Shown here: positions 1 through 8,507 of the stretch, one piece after another | Layout: each line of letters begins with the position of its first letter | Position numbering within the stretch: position 1 is the first letter of the stretch | NCBI GenBank assembly: GCA_003225295.1 | Contig: QHYZ01000052.1 | Span: 95,421-159,420, forward strand | Length of the DNA: 64,000 bases | Direction: 5' to 3' | From: Acidobacteriota bacterium | Lineage (GTDB): Bacteria > Acidobacteriota > Terriglobia > Acidiferrales > UBA7541 | Notes under the pieces: model-generated | Databases searched by the model: none | What the model was told of the DNA's origin: nothing | What the model saw: the letters and a program-made list of their open reading frames with translations, nothing else | Made by a program: the position numbers and the translations under genes

Positions 1-342
1 GGGCATGAGTTGCGCGCCGAGCGTCGCCGCCGCAAAGACACGAATACCGCCATTTTCTTTCTGGATCAACTGTACCCGCTGCCGCGCACGGAAATTGCCG
101 CGGCTATCGCCGAGCATCCCCAAGCGCGCGAGATGGTGTGGGTTCAGGAAGAACCCGGTAACATGGGCGCGGCAGGTTACGTCGTGCCGCGGTGCGAACG
201 GCTCGCGAAGGCCAGAGGGCTCACGTTTCGCTCGATCAAGCGTTCCGCCAGCGCCAGCCCGGCCACCGGCTCGGCCAAGGCCCATGAATTGGAGCAAAAG
301 ACGCTCCTCGCGCTGGCCTTTACAACTTCAAGCAGCGGTTAG
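1..342 (+). CDS. sucA: 2-oxoglutarate dehydrogenase E1, C-terminal end (partial)
   Basis: The reading frame is open from the first base and ends at TAG 340-342, so only the last ~113 codons are present. The segment contains DQLYPLP, followed by WVQEEPGNMGA and a YVVPR stretch. These are the hallmark C-terminal motifs of the 2-oxoglutarate dehydrogenase E1 (thiamine diphosphate) subunit, which decarboxylates 2-oxoglutarate in the TCA cycle. The tail after the VPR motif (SIKRSASASPATGSAKAHELEQ) matches the usual end of the family. No E2 gene follows; the next gene is phoB. The gene name rests on the conserved tail only. Confidence 0.85.
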   Translation, partial: GHELRAERRRRKDTNTAIFFLDQLYPLPRTEIAAAIAEHPQAREMVWVQEEPGNMGAAGYVVPRCERLAKARGLTFRSIKRSASASPATGSAKAHELEQKTLLALAFTTSSSG

Positions 343-354
343 GCTTTCGCTGGC

Positions 355-394
355 TTTAACACTACATTCACATGCATGTAAACGCGGCGTTACC
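355..394 (+). promoter_or_regulatory. Pho-box-like direct repeat array upstream of phoB
   Basis: 7-mers spaced exactly 11 bases apart: TTTAACA (355), ATTCACA (366), TGTAAAC (377, poor match) and CGTTACC (388). The 7+4 geometry is that of PhoB boxes, and the same 7-mer family recurs upstream of phoU, the porin and pstS. It lies 137 bases before the phoB start, consistent with autoregulation. The motif is seen; binding is inferred. Confidence 0.55.
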
Positions 395-530
395 TAATTG
401 CGCCCCGGCCCTGCGACAATCAGGCGTGTTACCTCAAAGCCGGTGTGATCAGAATCTTCCCCATGCCTACCGCAATCGACCGTCCTACGGTACACTGCCG
501 CCAGGCCGGCTTGCGCTGCGCTCAAACTTC

Positions 531-1226
531 ATGAAACGCATCCTTATCATCGAAGACGACCGCGATATCGTCGAACTGGTCCGCTACAATCTCGCCAACG
601 AAGGTTTTCAGGTCAGCTCTGCCCACGATGGCAGCACCGGCCTGAACACCTTGAAAAAAACGCCACCCGATCTCCTGCTTCTCGACCTCATGCTTCCGAA
701 ACTTTCCGGCCTGGAAATCTGCCGGGAGATTCGCCGGGATGACTCGCTCAATCGTTTGCCCATTCTCATGCTTACGGCCCGCGGCGAGGAAGCCGACCGG
801 GTGGTTGGTCTGGAGATGGGCGCCGACGACTACGTGACCAAACCCTTCAGTCCGCGCGAATTGCTGGCGCGCGTCAAGGCCTTGCTCCGCCGTGCCGAAC
901 CGCCTGCCGATGCGCCGCGCACCATTGAGATCGGCAAGCTGGCGATTGATCCGGCGTCCTATCGCGTGAGCCATTCCGGGAAACCCGTGCCGCTCAGCAC
1001 GCTCGAATTCCGGCTGCTCTATTACCTTGCTTCGCGCCCCAACCGCGTCTTTACCCGCGATCAATTGCTCGATGCGGTGTGGGGAACGGATCGATTCGTT
1101 ACCCCGCGCAGCGTGGACGTTTACGTTCGCCGCTTGCGTGAAAAAATCGAATCAGATCCCGAAAACCCCATGCATTTGAAAACGGTTCGGGGCGCGGGGT
1201 ATTTGTTTGAAACCCGTGCGGCTTAA
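531..1226 (+). CDS. phoB: PhoB-type response regulator (OmpR family)
   Basis: 231-residue two-component response regulator for phosphate starvation. The ATG at 531 is chosen because the receiver domain begins at once ([10 protein letters not shown]); the longer open frame upstream has no homologous look. Receiver domain is about residues 1-120, with acidic pocket DD at 10-11, phospho-acceptor Asp52 in LLDLMLP and Lys104 in [10 protein letters not shown] winged-helix OmpR/PhoB DNA-binding domain fills residues ~130-230 and ends with RRLREKIE and GAGYLFE. It overlaps the phoR start by 20 bases, so the two are translationally coupled. The phoR-phoU-pst context supports PhoB over other OmpR members. 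A Pho-box-like array lies upstream. Confidence 0.93.
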   Translation: MKRILIIEDDRDIVELVRYNLANEGFQVSSAHDGSTGLNTLKKTPPDLLLLDLMLPKLSGLEICREIRRDDSLNRLPILMLTARGEEADRVVGLEMGADDYVTKPFSPRELLARVKALLRRAEPPADAPRTIEIGKLAIDPASYRVSHSGKPVPLSTLEFRLLYYLASRPNRVFTRDQLLDAVWGTDRFVTPRSVDVYVRRLREKIESDPENPMHLKTVRGAGYLFETRAA

Positions 1227-3021
1227 TCTCTTCTGGAAACTCGGTTTTGCGTTTTTCGCCCTGCTGATCGCGGTCCTGCTCCCCGTCGATTTCTATGCCG
1301 AGCGGGCCCTGCGGCGCGACTACGAACGCGCCGGCTTCGAACAGCTCGCCGCCATTGCGCGCATCGCGCTTGCCTATCCTCCGCAACCTGCAGCGCTCGC
1401 CCCGTCTCATCCGCAGGACTCCGCCGGCCTTCGCGGTTGGGTCGCGAAAATGGCCGCCAGCGGCGTCCGCGTCACGGTGATCACCTCCGATGGCCAGGTG
1501 CTGGCGGATTCGCAATCCGATCCGCAAACCATGGAAAACCACGCCGACCGCCCGGAGATTCGCGATGCTTTGGCAACCGGCCACGGCCAGTCCATTCGCC
1601 ACAGCGTAACGATCAACAGTGATCTCCTCTACCAGGCGGTGCGCTTGTCCTCTGCCGGGGCGTCGCCGGTGGTGCTCCGTTTTGCTCTCCCGCTGCAAAC
1701 GGTGGACCAGGAGATCTGGGAATTCCGCCGGCGTCTCTGGCTGGCATCACTGGTCGTGCTCCTCGTTACCGGGGCCGCGTCTCTGCTCATCTCGTGGTCG
1801 TTCTCTGATCGCGTGGACCGGCTCACGGATTTTTTTCATCGCGTCGCGGAAGGCGATTTTCGTCCGCTGGAAGCGGATCGCGCCGGCGACTCCTTGGAAG
1901 CTTTGGCGATTTCGTTGAATGCGACGGCCGCACGGCTCGACCGCACCATTCAAACGCTGACCGAAGAACGCAATCTTTCTTCTGCGATTCTCGGAAGCAT
2001 GGTGGAAGGCGTGGCCGTCGTGAATGCTTCCGAGCGCCTGCTCTTCGCCAATCGAGGTTTTGCGGAAATCCTGGGCCTGGACGTGCCGCCGCAATCCGGA
2101 AGCGCGCTCCTCGAAGTGGTGCGGCAGACCGAGCTGATCGAGGCGGTTCGCGGGGTGTTGAAAGGCGAGCCCCGCGTCGAAGCCGAAATCGTTACCGGCA
2201 CGTTGCGGCAACACTTTTTTGCGGTCACCGTCGCAGCGGTCAGCGCCGCGGAGACCTCCGGTGCAGTCATCGTGCTGCATGACATCACCGAGTTGCGCAA
2301 ACTCGAGCGCATCCGCCGGGATTTCGTCGCCAACGTTTCCCACGAATTCAAAACGCCGCTCACCGCCATTCAGGGTTTTGCAGAAACGCTGCTCGCTGGC
2401 GCCATCGACGACCCGCAAAATCGCATCCGCTTCCTGGGGATCATTCTCGAACACTCGCGGCGTCTCGCGCGGCTCACCGACGATCTGCTCAAACTTTCGA
2501 AAATGGATGCGGACAAGCTGGAACTGGAGATCCGCCGCCTGAGCGTTTCCCAATTCGTCGAGAGCTGCATCGAAACCACGCAGCGCCCGGCCGCCGGAAA
2601 AGATCTGCGTATATCCGTCAAGCTGCCAGAGCGCTTGCCGGACATCGCCGCTGACCGCCGCCGTCTCGCCGAAGTTCTGCAGAATTTGCTCGACAACGCC
2701 ATGCAGTACACTCCGGCCGGCGGCCAGATCATGGTCAGCGCCTCAGCGAACGGCGCCGAAATGACCTTCACGGTTTCCGACACCGGCATCGGCATCCCGC
2801 AGGCGGACCAGCCCCGCATCTTCGAGCGCTTCTACCGCGTCGACGTGGCGCGTTCGCGCGAAGTCGGCGGCACCGGGTTGGGACTCTCCATCGCCAAACA
2901 TCTTGTCGAAGCTCACGGCGGCCGCATCTGGGTCCACAGCGAAGTGGGCCAGGGTTCACAGTTCTATTTCACCGTTCCCCTCTTCGAGCCGGAGCGCACT
3001 ACCCTGCGCCCCCCGCGCTAA
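1207..3021 (+). CDS. phoR: PhoR-type sensor histidine kinase
   Basis: 604-residue membrane histidine kinase, partner of PhoB. A TTG start at 1207 lies inside the end of phoB. Layout: TM1 ~8-30, a short periplasmic region, TM2 ~176-198, HAMP ~200-250, PAS ~255-365, HisKA with phospho-acceptor His379 in [11 protein letters not shown], then HATPase_c with N box LLDNAMQYT (~495), G1 DTGIGIP (525) and G2 [10 protein letters not shown] (~555). The periplasmic part between the two TM segments is larger than in enterobacterial PhoR, as is common in this phylum. It would autophosphorylate and pass phosphate to Asp52 of PhoB under control of PhoU and the Pst transporter, both encoded nearby. Confidence 0.92.
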   Translation: MKPVRLNLFWKLGFAFFALLIAVLLPVDFYAERALRRDYERAGFEQLAAIARIALAYPPQPAALAPSHPQDSAGLRGWVAKMAASGVRVTVITSDGQVLADSQSDPQTMENHADRPEIRDALATGHGQSIRHSVTINSDLLYQAVRLSSAGASPVVLRFALPLQTVDQEIWEFRRRLWLASLVVLLVTGAASLLISWSFSDRVDRLTDFFHRVAEGDFRPLEADRAGDSLEALAISLNATAARLDRTIQTLTEERNLSSAILGSMVEGVAVVNASERLLFANRGFAEILGLDVPPQSGSALLEVVRQTELIEAVRGVLKGEPRVEAEIVTGTLRQHFFAVTVAAVSAAETSGAVIVLHDITELRKLERIRRDFVANVSHEFKTPLTAIQGFAETLLAGAIDDPQNRIRFLGIILEHSRRLARLTDDLLKLSKMDADKLELEIRRLSVSQFVESCIETTQRPAAGKDLRISVKLPERLPDIAADRRRLAEVLQNLLDNAMQYTPAGGQIMVSASANGAEMTFTVSDTGIGIPQADQPRIFERFYRVDVARSREVGGTGLGLSIAKHLVEAHGGRIWVHSEVGQGSQFYFTVPLFEPERTTLRPPR

Positions 3022-3082
3022 CCCCCACGCCGCTCTGCCGGCCGAAGCCCAGCCCGCCCCTAACTCTCATCTTTTCCCGCAT

Positions 3083-3111
3083 TTTCACATTCTGGTGAAC
3101 GAACTGTAACT
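3083..3111 (-). promoter_or_regulatory. Pho-box-like repeat array upstream of the first phoU
   Basis: Read on the minus strand: AGTTACA (3105-3111), GTTCACC (3094-3100) and TGTGAAA (3083-3089), with an 11-base period. The site ends 64 bases before the phoU start at 3175. It suggests that phoU has its own PhoB-responsive promoter separate from phoBR. Weaker than the arrays at the porin and pstS. Confidence 0.45.
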
Positions 3112-3174
3112 AATTGCAGGCAAGCTCTTGCTTACGAGCGAGACTCCTGTCCTGCGCTCCGAAAAAGGGGACCA

Positions 3175-3978
3175 ATGGCAGCAACTCCTGGGCTTACCGA
3201 AGCCGTGCTCTACGACACGCTGGTGAACTATCTCGTCTCCATGGCGCGCACCGTCGAAGGCGCCATGAACCGCGCGCTCGATGCCATCGTTAGCGTGGAA
3301 AATTTGCGCACCTCGGCTCTCCCCGGGGAAGTGTTTCTCCTTGAACCCCGCATCAACGAAATGGAGATGGTCATCGATGAACACGCCATCCGCCTGCTCC
3401 GGCGAGGGTCGCTTACCGACGATGAGATGCGGCTGATCGTTGCCGCTCTGAAAATAACCAATGACCTCGAGCGCATCGGCGACCTGGCGGTGAATCTCGC
3501 CGAGCGCGTCATCTCCCTCGGCGAAATCGAGAATGCACAGGTTCCCGAAGAACTGGCCCCCATGGCCTCCGCCGTGCGCGCCATGGTCAGCAAGAGTCTC
3601 GGTGCACTCATTTTCCGCAACGCCGAGATGGCCGCGCAGGTGCTCGAAAGCGATGAGGTCGTCGATCAATACCGCGATCGCATTTTTGAACAGCTCCTCC
3701 TGCACATGACCGAAGAGCCCCCGCTGGTGAGCCCGGGCCTGCAATTCATTCTGGCCACCCGCCACCTCGAACGCATCGCCGACCACGCCACCAACATTGC
3801 CGAGGACATCATCTTCTGGGTCCGTGGTCTCGATGTCCGTCACGGGCGTGGTCTCATGGTCCGCCCCGACCAGAACGACCAGAACGATCCGTCTTCTCGC
3901 GGGGATCGAGGCCTCACAGAGAATTCACATGCCCTTCATTCGGAGGTGACCCTAGACTGCCAGACTGGGCGCGCTTGA
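3175..3978 (+). CDS. phoU: PhoU family phosphate regulator (copy 1)
   Basis: 267-residue PhoU-like protein, an all-helical regulator that links Pst transporter activity to PhoR. Two PhoU repeats are visible, each with the metal-binding signature: NDLERIGDLAVNLAE near residue 97 and RHLERIADHATNIAED near residue 200. The ATG at 3175 has GGGG 5-9 bases upstream. A tail of about 45 residues rich in D/N/G follows the second repeat and is longer than in typical PhoU (about 220-240 residues). The gene lies 153 bases after phoR. A second, shorter PhoU is encoded after pstB at 16184, so the two may be specialised. Confidence 0.9.
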   Translation: MAATPGLTEAVLYDTLVNYLVSMARTVEGAMNRALDAIVSVENLRTSALPGEVFLLEPRINEMEMVIDEHAIRLLRRGSLTDDEMRLIVAALKITNDLERIGDLAVNLAERVISLGEIENAQVPEELAPMASAVRAMVSKSLGALIFRNAEMAAQVLESDEVVDQYRDRIFEQLLLHMTEEPPLVSPGLQFILATRHLERIADHATNIAEDIIFWVRGLDVRHGRGLMVRPDQNDQNDPSSRGDRGLTENSHALHSEVTLDCQTGRA

Positions 3979-4120
3979 CCTTCACGTAAAGTCCTACCAC
4001 GGGGACCGGTGCACCCCTGGCTCCGGTCCCCATCTATTCCCCTCGGGGAATTCTCCGAAACCTCTCCAGGCATCCCTGGACCACGCCGCTGAGTCCTATT
4101 ATCGTCGTAAGAGAGTCGAG

Positions 4121-4483
4121 ATGGATCTGTCCAGGCAATCTCCCGAGCGCTCTGCCGTGCCGCGATGCTACCGCTGGCTTTGTGTAGGCCTGGCCCTTTT
4201 GCTGCTCTACAACCCTTACCAGGCTGCGCCGAGTTCGAGGAATGATTTTAATGTTCGTCATTCAGCAAGCCACCGGGCCACGGTTGGCGCTTCGGAGCTG
4301 CAACACTTCTCCCCCGCGGATGGTCGGGAAAAGCATTCAGCTCCTCGGACTTCAGTTGTCGAGCCCCACCGAGCGTTTCCGGCACTCTGCTCGCATGCCA
4401 GTGAAGTCTCTCCGCAAGTAGTTTCTCCCCCGCAGCAATTTTTCGGCTCCAGCTTGTGGTTCCGGCCGCCGCCCGCCAGCTAG
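4121..4483 (+). CDS. hypothetical protein with one membrane segment, upstream of efflux operon
   Basis: 120-residue protein of unknown function. It has a short charged N-terminus, a hydrophobic stretch at about residues 18-33 (signal anchor or signal peptide) and a Ser/His/Pro-rich remainder ending in SLWFRPPPAS. A GAGAG run 5-9 bases before the ATG could serve as ribosome binding site. It stands directly in front of the RND efflux genes and in the same frame as the adaptor gene, separated from it by TAG 4481-4483. It may be a conserved leader protein of such operons in this phylum, but that is recollection, not a test. A chance open frame cannot be excluded. Confidence 0.5.
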   Translation: MDLSRQSPERSAVPRCYRWLCVGLALLLLYNPYQAAPSSRNDFNVRHSASHRATVGASELQHFSPADGREKHSAPRTSVVEPHRAFPALCSHASEVSPQVVSPPQQFFGSSLWFRPPPAS

Positions 4484-4540
4484 CCGATTTTCGGACGCGC
4501 CCAGGGGGATTTCGAGCGTGCCAAATCCACCCACGCCGCG

Positions 4541-5368
4541 ATGCATTCGGCCTACACGCGGCTCAGCGACGCTGCCAAGACCCGCCAGGGCCTAGTAGCC
4601 CAGCAGGAATTGGACGACTCTCAAGCCAAGGACCTCGAATCGCAAGCTCAAGTGTCCAGCGCGAAAGCGGCGCTGGCCGCCGCCCAGCAGGAACTCGAGG
4701 TCGCTCGGGCCAATCAAAGGCAGGTCTCCGCGCTTTCCGACTACACGCGGATTAGCGCGCCTTATGCCGGCGTGGTCACCAATCGCTATGCGGACACCGG
4801 AGCGCTTATTGCCGCGGGAACTTCCACCAGCACGCAGGCTATTCCTGTAGTGCGCATCGCGCAGATTTCTGTCCTACGTCTGGTGCTGCCCATTCCCGAA
4901 TCCGTCTCGGCACAAATTCACCTTGGCGATCCCGTCAAGGTACACGTCGAGGCGTTGAATCAGGACATCCAGGGCAAAGTGTCACGCTTCGCGGAATCCC
5001 TGGACTTGCAGACCCGCACGATGGCCACGGAAATCGATTTTGACAATCGCCACGGCCGCCTCATCCCGGGGATGTATGCGCAAACACAGCTTTCCCTAGG
5101 CGAGAAAAAGAACACCTTGACGATTCCCTTGGAAGCGGTTGCCCGGAATGCTGATGACGGCACCGTGCCGGCCCTCACCCCGCAAAACGTCATCGAAGAG
5201 CGCCACCTTCGCCTCGGTCTCGAAGATGAAAAACGCGTCGAAGTCGTTTCAGGTCTCCAGGAAGGAGACCGCGTCGTCATTGGCAACCGCAGCCAATTCC
5301 GCGAGGGACAGAAAGTGCAACCGAAGGTAGTGAGCGGCTCCGCAGCGGAAGACGGGGGAGGGCGCTGA
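4541..5368 (+). CDS. RND efflux periplasmic adaptor (MFP/HlyD family), N-terminally truncated
   Basis: 275 residues from the first ATG, against ~380-410 for the family. What remains is the second part of the alpha-hairpin (VAQQELDDSQAKDLESQAQ), the returning half of the lipoyl domain (SDYTRISAPYAGVVTNRY), the beta-barrel (MATEIDFDN and LIPGMYAQTQL) and the membrane-proximal domain. Signal peptide, first half of the lipoyl domain and first hairpin helix are missing. Adaptor-like codons continue upstream of the ATG (GRAQGDFERAKSTHAA) back to TAG 4483, so the true gene was longer and lost its 5' end, apparently by deletion next to the preceding gene. Its TGA overlaps the ATG of the pump gene (TGATG). 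Without export signal it is probably non-functional. Confidence 0.8.
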   Translation: MHSAYTRLSDAAKTRQGLVAQQELDDSQAKDLESQAQVSSAKAALAAAQQELEVARANQRQVSALSDYTRISAPYAGVVTNRYADTGALIAAGTSTSTQAIPVVRIAQISVLRLVLPIPESVSAQIHLGDPVKVHVEALNQDIQGKVSRFAESLDLQTRTMATEIDFDNRHGRLIPGMYAQTQLSLGEKKNTLTIPLEAVARNADDGTVPALTPQNVIEERHLRLGLEDEKRVEVVSGLQEGDRVVIGNRSQFREGQKVQPKVVSGSAAEDGGGR

Positions 5369-7263
5369 TGTCCGGTTTCTCCATCAAGTATCCCTTTTTC
5401 ATTATCGTGGCCTGCCTGGTCATCGCCATCGTTGGCACCGTGACCCTGGTGCGCATGCCGGTTGACCTTTTCCCTCCCATCAACATTCCCGTCGTGGTGG
5501 TCGCCACGTTTTATTCCGGGATGCCGCCTCAGCAAATCGAAACGAACATTACCAATCCCTTCGAACGCTTTTTCACACTGGCCAGCGGCGTGGATCACAT
5601 CGAGTCACGCTCGCTCCCCGGCGTGAGCCTGATCAAAATCTACTTTCAGCCCGGCACCAACGCGGATGCCGATCTGAGCACGGTTTCCAACCTGGCCATG
5701 GCGGATCTTCGCCGCCTGCCCCCCGGCACCTTGCCGCCGGTGGTGCTGAAGTTTGACGCCTCCAGCCTGCCCGTCTGCCTGATCACCCTCAAGGGCCAGG
5801 GCCTAAACGAAACCGACCTGCAGGACCTAGGCCGCTACACGGTTCGAAATCAGATCGCCAATGTCCCCGGTGCTTCGGTTCCGCAGCCCTTCGGCGGAAG
5901 GTATCGCCAGATTATGGTGTACGTCGATCCGCTGAAGCTCGAAGCAAACCAATTGAGCCCCATGGATGTGGTGCGAACGGTGAATGAGAGCAACCTCATC
6001 CTTCCCGCGGGCGACGTCAAGATCGGGCCGGTCGATTACAACTTGTACTCCAACAGCCAGGCCCCTACCGGCAAATTCATCAACGGCATGCCGCTGAAAA
6101 CCGTAGGTCAATCGTCCGTGCTTGTGGGCGATGTCGGCAAAGCCGTGGACGCCAGCGCCATTCAGACCAACATCGTGCGGGTGGACGGCCAGGCTTCGGT
6201 GTACCTGCCCATCCTCAAGCAGGGCGGGGACACCAATACCATGGCGGTAGTGGATGGCATCAAGGAAGCTCTTCGGCACCTCGTTGATATCCCCCAGCAG
6301 CTCATCACTCGCGTGGTCTTTGACCAGTCTCTTTTCGTCAAAACAGCCATCGCCAACCTGCTCCGCGAAGGGTCCATCGGACTGCTCCTCACCGGCGTGA
6401 TGATTCTCCTTTTCCTCGGCAGCATGCGCGCTACCGTGACCGTCTTCCTCTCCATTCCGCTCTCCGCGCTGGCCGCATTTCTGGCCATCAGCGCCGGCGG
6501 CGGCACCGTGAACGCCATGGTGCTGGGCGGACTCGCGCTGGCGTTCTCCCGCTTGATCGATAATTCCGTCATCGTGCTCGAAAACATCTTCCGCCATCTC
6601 GAGATGGGAGAAGCTGCTGAGGTTGCGGCGGAGAAAGGCGGGCAGGAAGTCGCTCTAGCCGTACTTGCCGCCACTATCACCACCGCCATCGTTTTTTTTC
6701 CGGTGGTGTTTCTCTACGGCGTCAGCCGATTCCTTTTCATGGCGCTCGCCTCGGCCGTCATTCCTTCACTCTGGGCTTCCTACTTTGTGGCTATGACGGT
6801 CGTTCCTCTTTATTGCGCCAAGCTGGTCAAGAAACATGAGGCGGACGAGGAAGTGGGGGAACATTCCGCGTCGCCGCACGGCTGGATCGTCAAAAGTTTC
6901 AATTTCTACTTTGAGAGAATGGTGGGGAAGTACGACCGTACGTTGGCGGCCTCATTGCTGAAACCGGTCAACACGGTGGTTGGCCTCGCCGGCGTCTCGC
7001 TGCTTTCTTTTTCCCTCTATCCCTTCCTGGGGGTCTCCTTCTTTCCGAGAACCGATCCTGGTCAGATGGTCATCAACCTGAAGGCGCCCTCGGGAACGCG
7101 GGTCGAGCTCACCGAGAACTATGTGAAACGGGTGGAGCAGATCATCCACCAGGTGGTGCCCGCCAGTGAGCTCCAGATCATCGTCTCCAACATCGGCATC
7201 ACCACGGATTTTTCCGCGATTACACCCCCAACTCCGCGCCACACACCGCCTTCGTCGAAGTAA
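5368..7263 (+). CDS. RND efflux pump (HAE1-like), N-terminal part, frameshifted
   Basis: First 631 codons of an inner-membrane RND transporter of the AcrB/HAE1 type. TM1 is at residues ~10-30 (start MSGFSIKYPFFII), followed by the porter domain, TM2-TM6 around residues 330-490, and the middle of the second porter domain. The TM4 region reads LAFSRLIDNSVIVLENI, keeping one Asp of the proton-relay pair normally seen as DD. The frame leaves the family after DFSAI: the true continuation (YTPNSAPHTAFVEVSL) lies in the next frame, so one base is missing near 7220. The last ~11 residues here are therefore out of frame. Confidence 0.85.
   Translation: MSGFSIKYPFFIIVACLVIAIVGTVTLVRMPVDLFPPINIPVVVVATFYSGMPPQQIETNITNPFERFFTLASGVDHIESRSLPGVSLIKIYFQPGTNADADLSTVSNLAMADLRRLPPGTLPPVVLKFDASSLPVCLITLKGQGLNETDLQDLGRYTVRNQIANVPGASVPQPFGGRYRQIMVYVDPLKLEANQLSPMDVVRTVNESNLILPAGDVKIGPVDYNLYSNSQAPTGKFINGMPLKTVGQSSVLVGDVGKAVDASAIQTNIVRVDGQASVYLPILKQGGDTNTMAVVDGIKEALRHLVDIPQQLITRVVFDQSLFVKTAIANLLREGSIGLLLTGVMILLFLGSMRATVTVFLSIPLSALAAFLAISAGGGTVNAMVLGGLALAFSRLIDNSVIVLENIFRHLEMGEAAEVAAEKGGQEVALAVLAATITTAIVFFPVVFLYGVSRFLFMALASAVIPSLWASYFVAMTVVPLYCAKLVKKHEADEEVGEHSASPHGWIVKSFNFYFERMVGKYDRTLAASLLKPVNTVVGLAGVSLLSFSLYPFLGVSFFPRTDPGQMVINLKAPSGTRVELTENYVKRVEQIIHQVVPASELQIIVSNIGITTDFSAITPPTPRHTPPSSK
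7216..7226 (+). other. single-base frameshift in the RND pump gene
   Basis: The bases read GCGATTACACC. Adding one T gives codons for AIYTP, exactly the family sequence, and joins 5368-7263 to the frame ending at 8507. The restored gene would be 3141 bases (1046 residues), the usual RND length. It may be a real mutation or an assembly indel. Confidence 0.85.
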
Positions 7264-7301
7264 GCCTAAAGGAGGGGCACCAGGTCGGGAGTTACGAGTA
7301 C

Positions 7302-8507
7302 ATGCGGCGCGTGCGCCGGCAGCTCAGCCAGCAGCTTCCCGAGCTCAGCACCTACTTTCAGTCTGGCGGTCTTGTGGACGCGGTCATCAATCTTGGCTTG
7401 CCCGCGCCCATCGATATCCAAGTGAGCGGCAACAATCTCAACAGTGTTTACGCTACGGCGGCAAAAATCGCCGCACCGGTTCGCGCACTCGGAAATGTCA
7501 GCGATGTGCTCATTCCTCAGGACATTGATTATCCTGCGCTGCAACTCGACGTGGATCGAGGCAAGGCCAGTCTGCTGGGTCTATCACAAAAAGAGATCGT
7601 CGACAACGTCATTACCGCCCTGACTTCCAACGGCATGATCGCACCCAACTACTGGATCGATCCAAAAAGCGGCAACCCCTACCTGTTGACCGTACAGTAC
7701 GCCGAAGATCAGCTCAAGACCATAACCGATCTGAAGCAGATTCCCTTACGCGGGGTGAAAAGCAGCGAGTCCACCGGGCTCGACAGCGTTGTCAAAGTCA
7801 CCGCCATTGCTTCCCCCACGGAGGTGGACCACTATCAGTTGTTTCGGGTGATCGATGTGTACGTGTCGCCGAAAGGCGAGGACCTCGGTCGGCTGACCAG
7901 CCAGGTGGACAAAATTATCAATGAAACGAAATTACCAGCAGGAGTCCGTGTAAACCTGCGAGGCTCGGTCCAAGGCATGCGCGCCTCCTTCAAGAGCTTC
8001 GGAATCGGCCTGATCCTCTCCGTCGTGCTGGTCTATCTGGTTCTTGTGGCACAGTTCGCCTCCTGGAAAGACCCCTCGATCATCCTTTTGGCGATACCTC
8101 CCGGCCTAGCCGGGGTGCTGTTGTTCCTGCTGGCGACGGGTACCACCTTGAACGTCATGTCTCTTATGGGGCTCGTAATGATGGTGGGAATCGTGGTCTC
8201 CAACAGTATCTTGATCGTGGAGTTCGCCCGCCATCTCCATCATGACGGTAAACCGCTGGTAGAAGCTGTCTCGACCGCCTCCCGCTTGCGCCTTCGCCCC
8301 ATTTTGATGACTTCGCTGGCAACGCTTCTTGGCTTGATCCCCATGGCTCTCGGCACTGAACCAGGCAGCGAACAATACGCTCCGCTGGCTCGCGCCATTA
8401 TCGGTGGGTTGCTGGTTTCCGTTGTCGTGACCGTGTATCTCGTTCCCGCGGCGTATCTCATCATGCACCGCGGAAAAGAAACGAATCCCCAGGAGGCGCA
8501 GGCGTGA
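7302..8507 (+). CDS. RND efflux pump (HAE1-like), C-terminal part, frameshifted
   Basis: Continuation of the pump in the second frame, 401 codons from the first ATG, although homologous codons run back to about 7222 (EVSLKEGHQVGSYEY). It contains the rest of the docking/porter domain, then TM8-TM12 (GIGLILSVVLVYLVLVAQF, LMGLVMMVGIVVSNSILIVEF and the final SVVVTVYLVPAAYLI). The two halves add up to one normal RND protein with no missing segment, so only one base separates this from an intact pump. The TGA at 8505-8507 overlaps the ATG of the outer-membrane factor gene. Confidence 0.85.
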   Translation: MRRVRRQLSQQLPELSTYFQSGGLVDAVINLGLPAPIDIQVSGNNLNSVYATAAKIAAPVRALGNVSDVLIPQDIDYPALQLDVDRGKASLLGLSQKEIVDNVITALTSNGMIAPNYWIDPKSGNPYLLTVQYAEDQLKTITDLKQIPLRGVKSSESTGLDSVVKVTAIASPTEVDHYQLFRVIDVYVSPKGEDLGRLTSQVDKIINETKLPAGVRVNLRGSVQGMRASFKSFGIGLILSVVLVYLVLVAQFASWKDPSIILLAIPPGLAGVLLFLLATGTTLNVMSLMGLVMMVGIVVSNSILIVEFARHLHHDGKPLVEAVSTASRLRLRPILMTSLATLLGLIPMALGTEPGSEQYAPLARAIIGGLLVSVVVTVYLVPAAYLIMHRGKETNPQEAQA

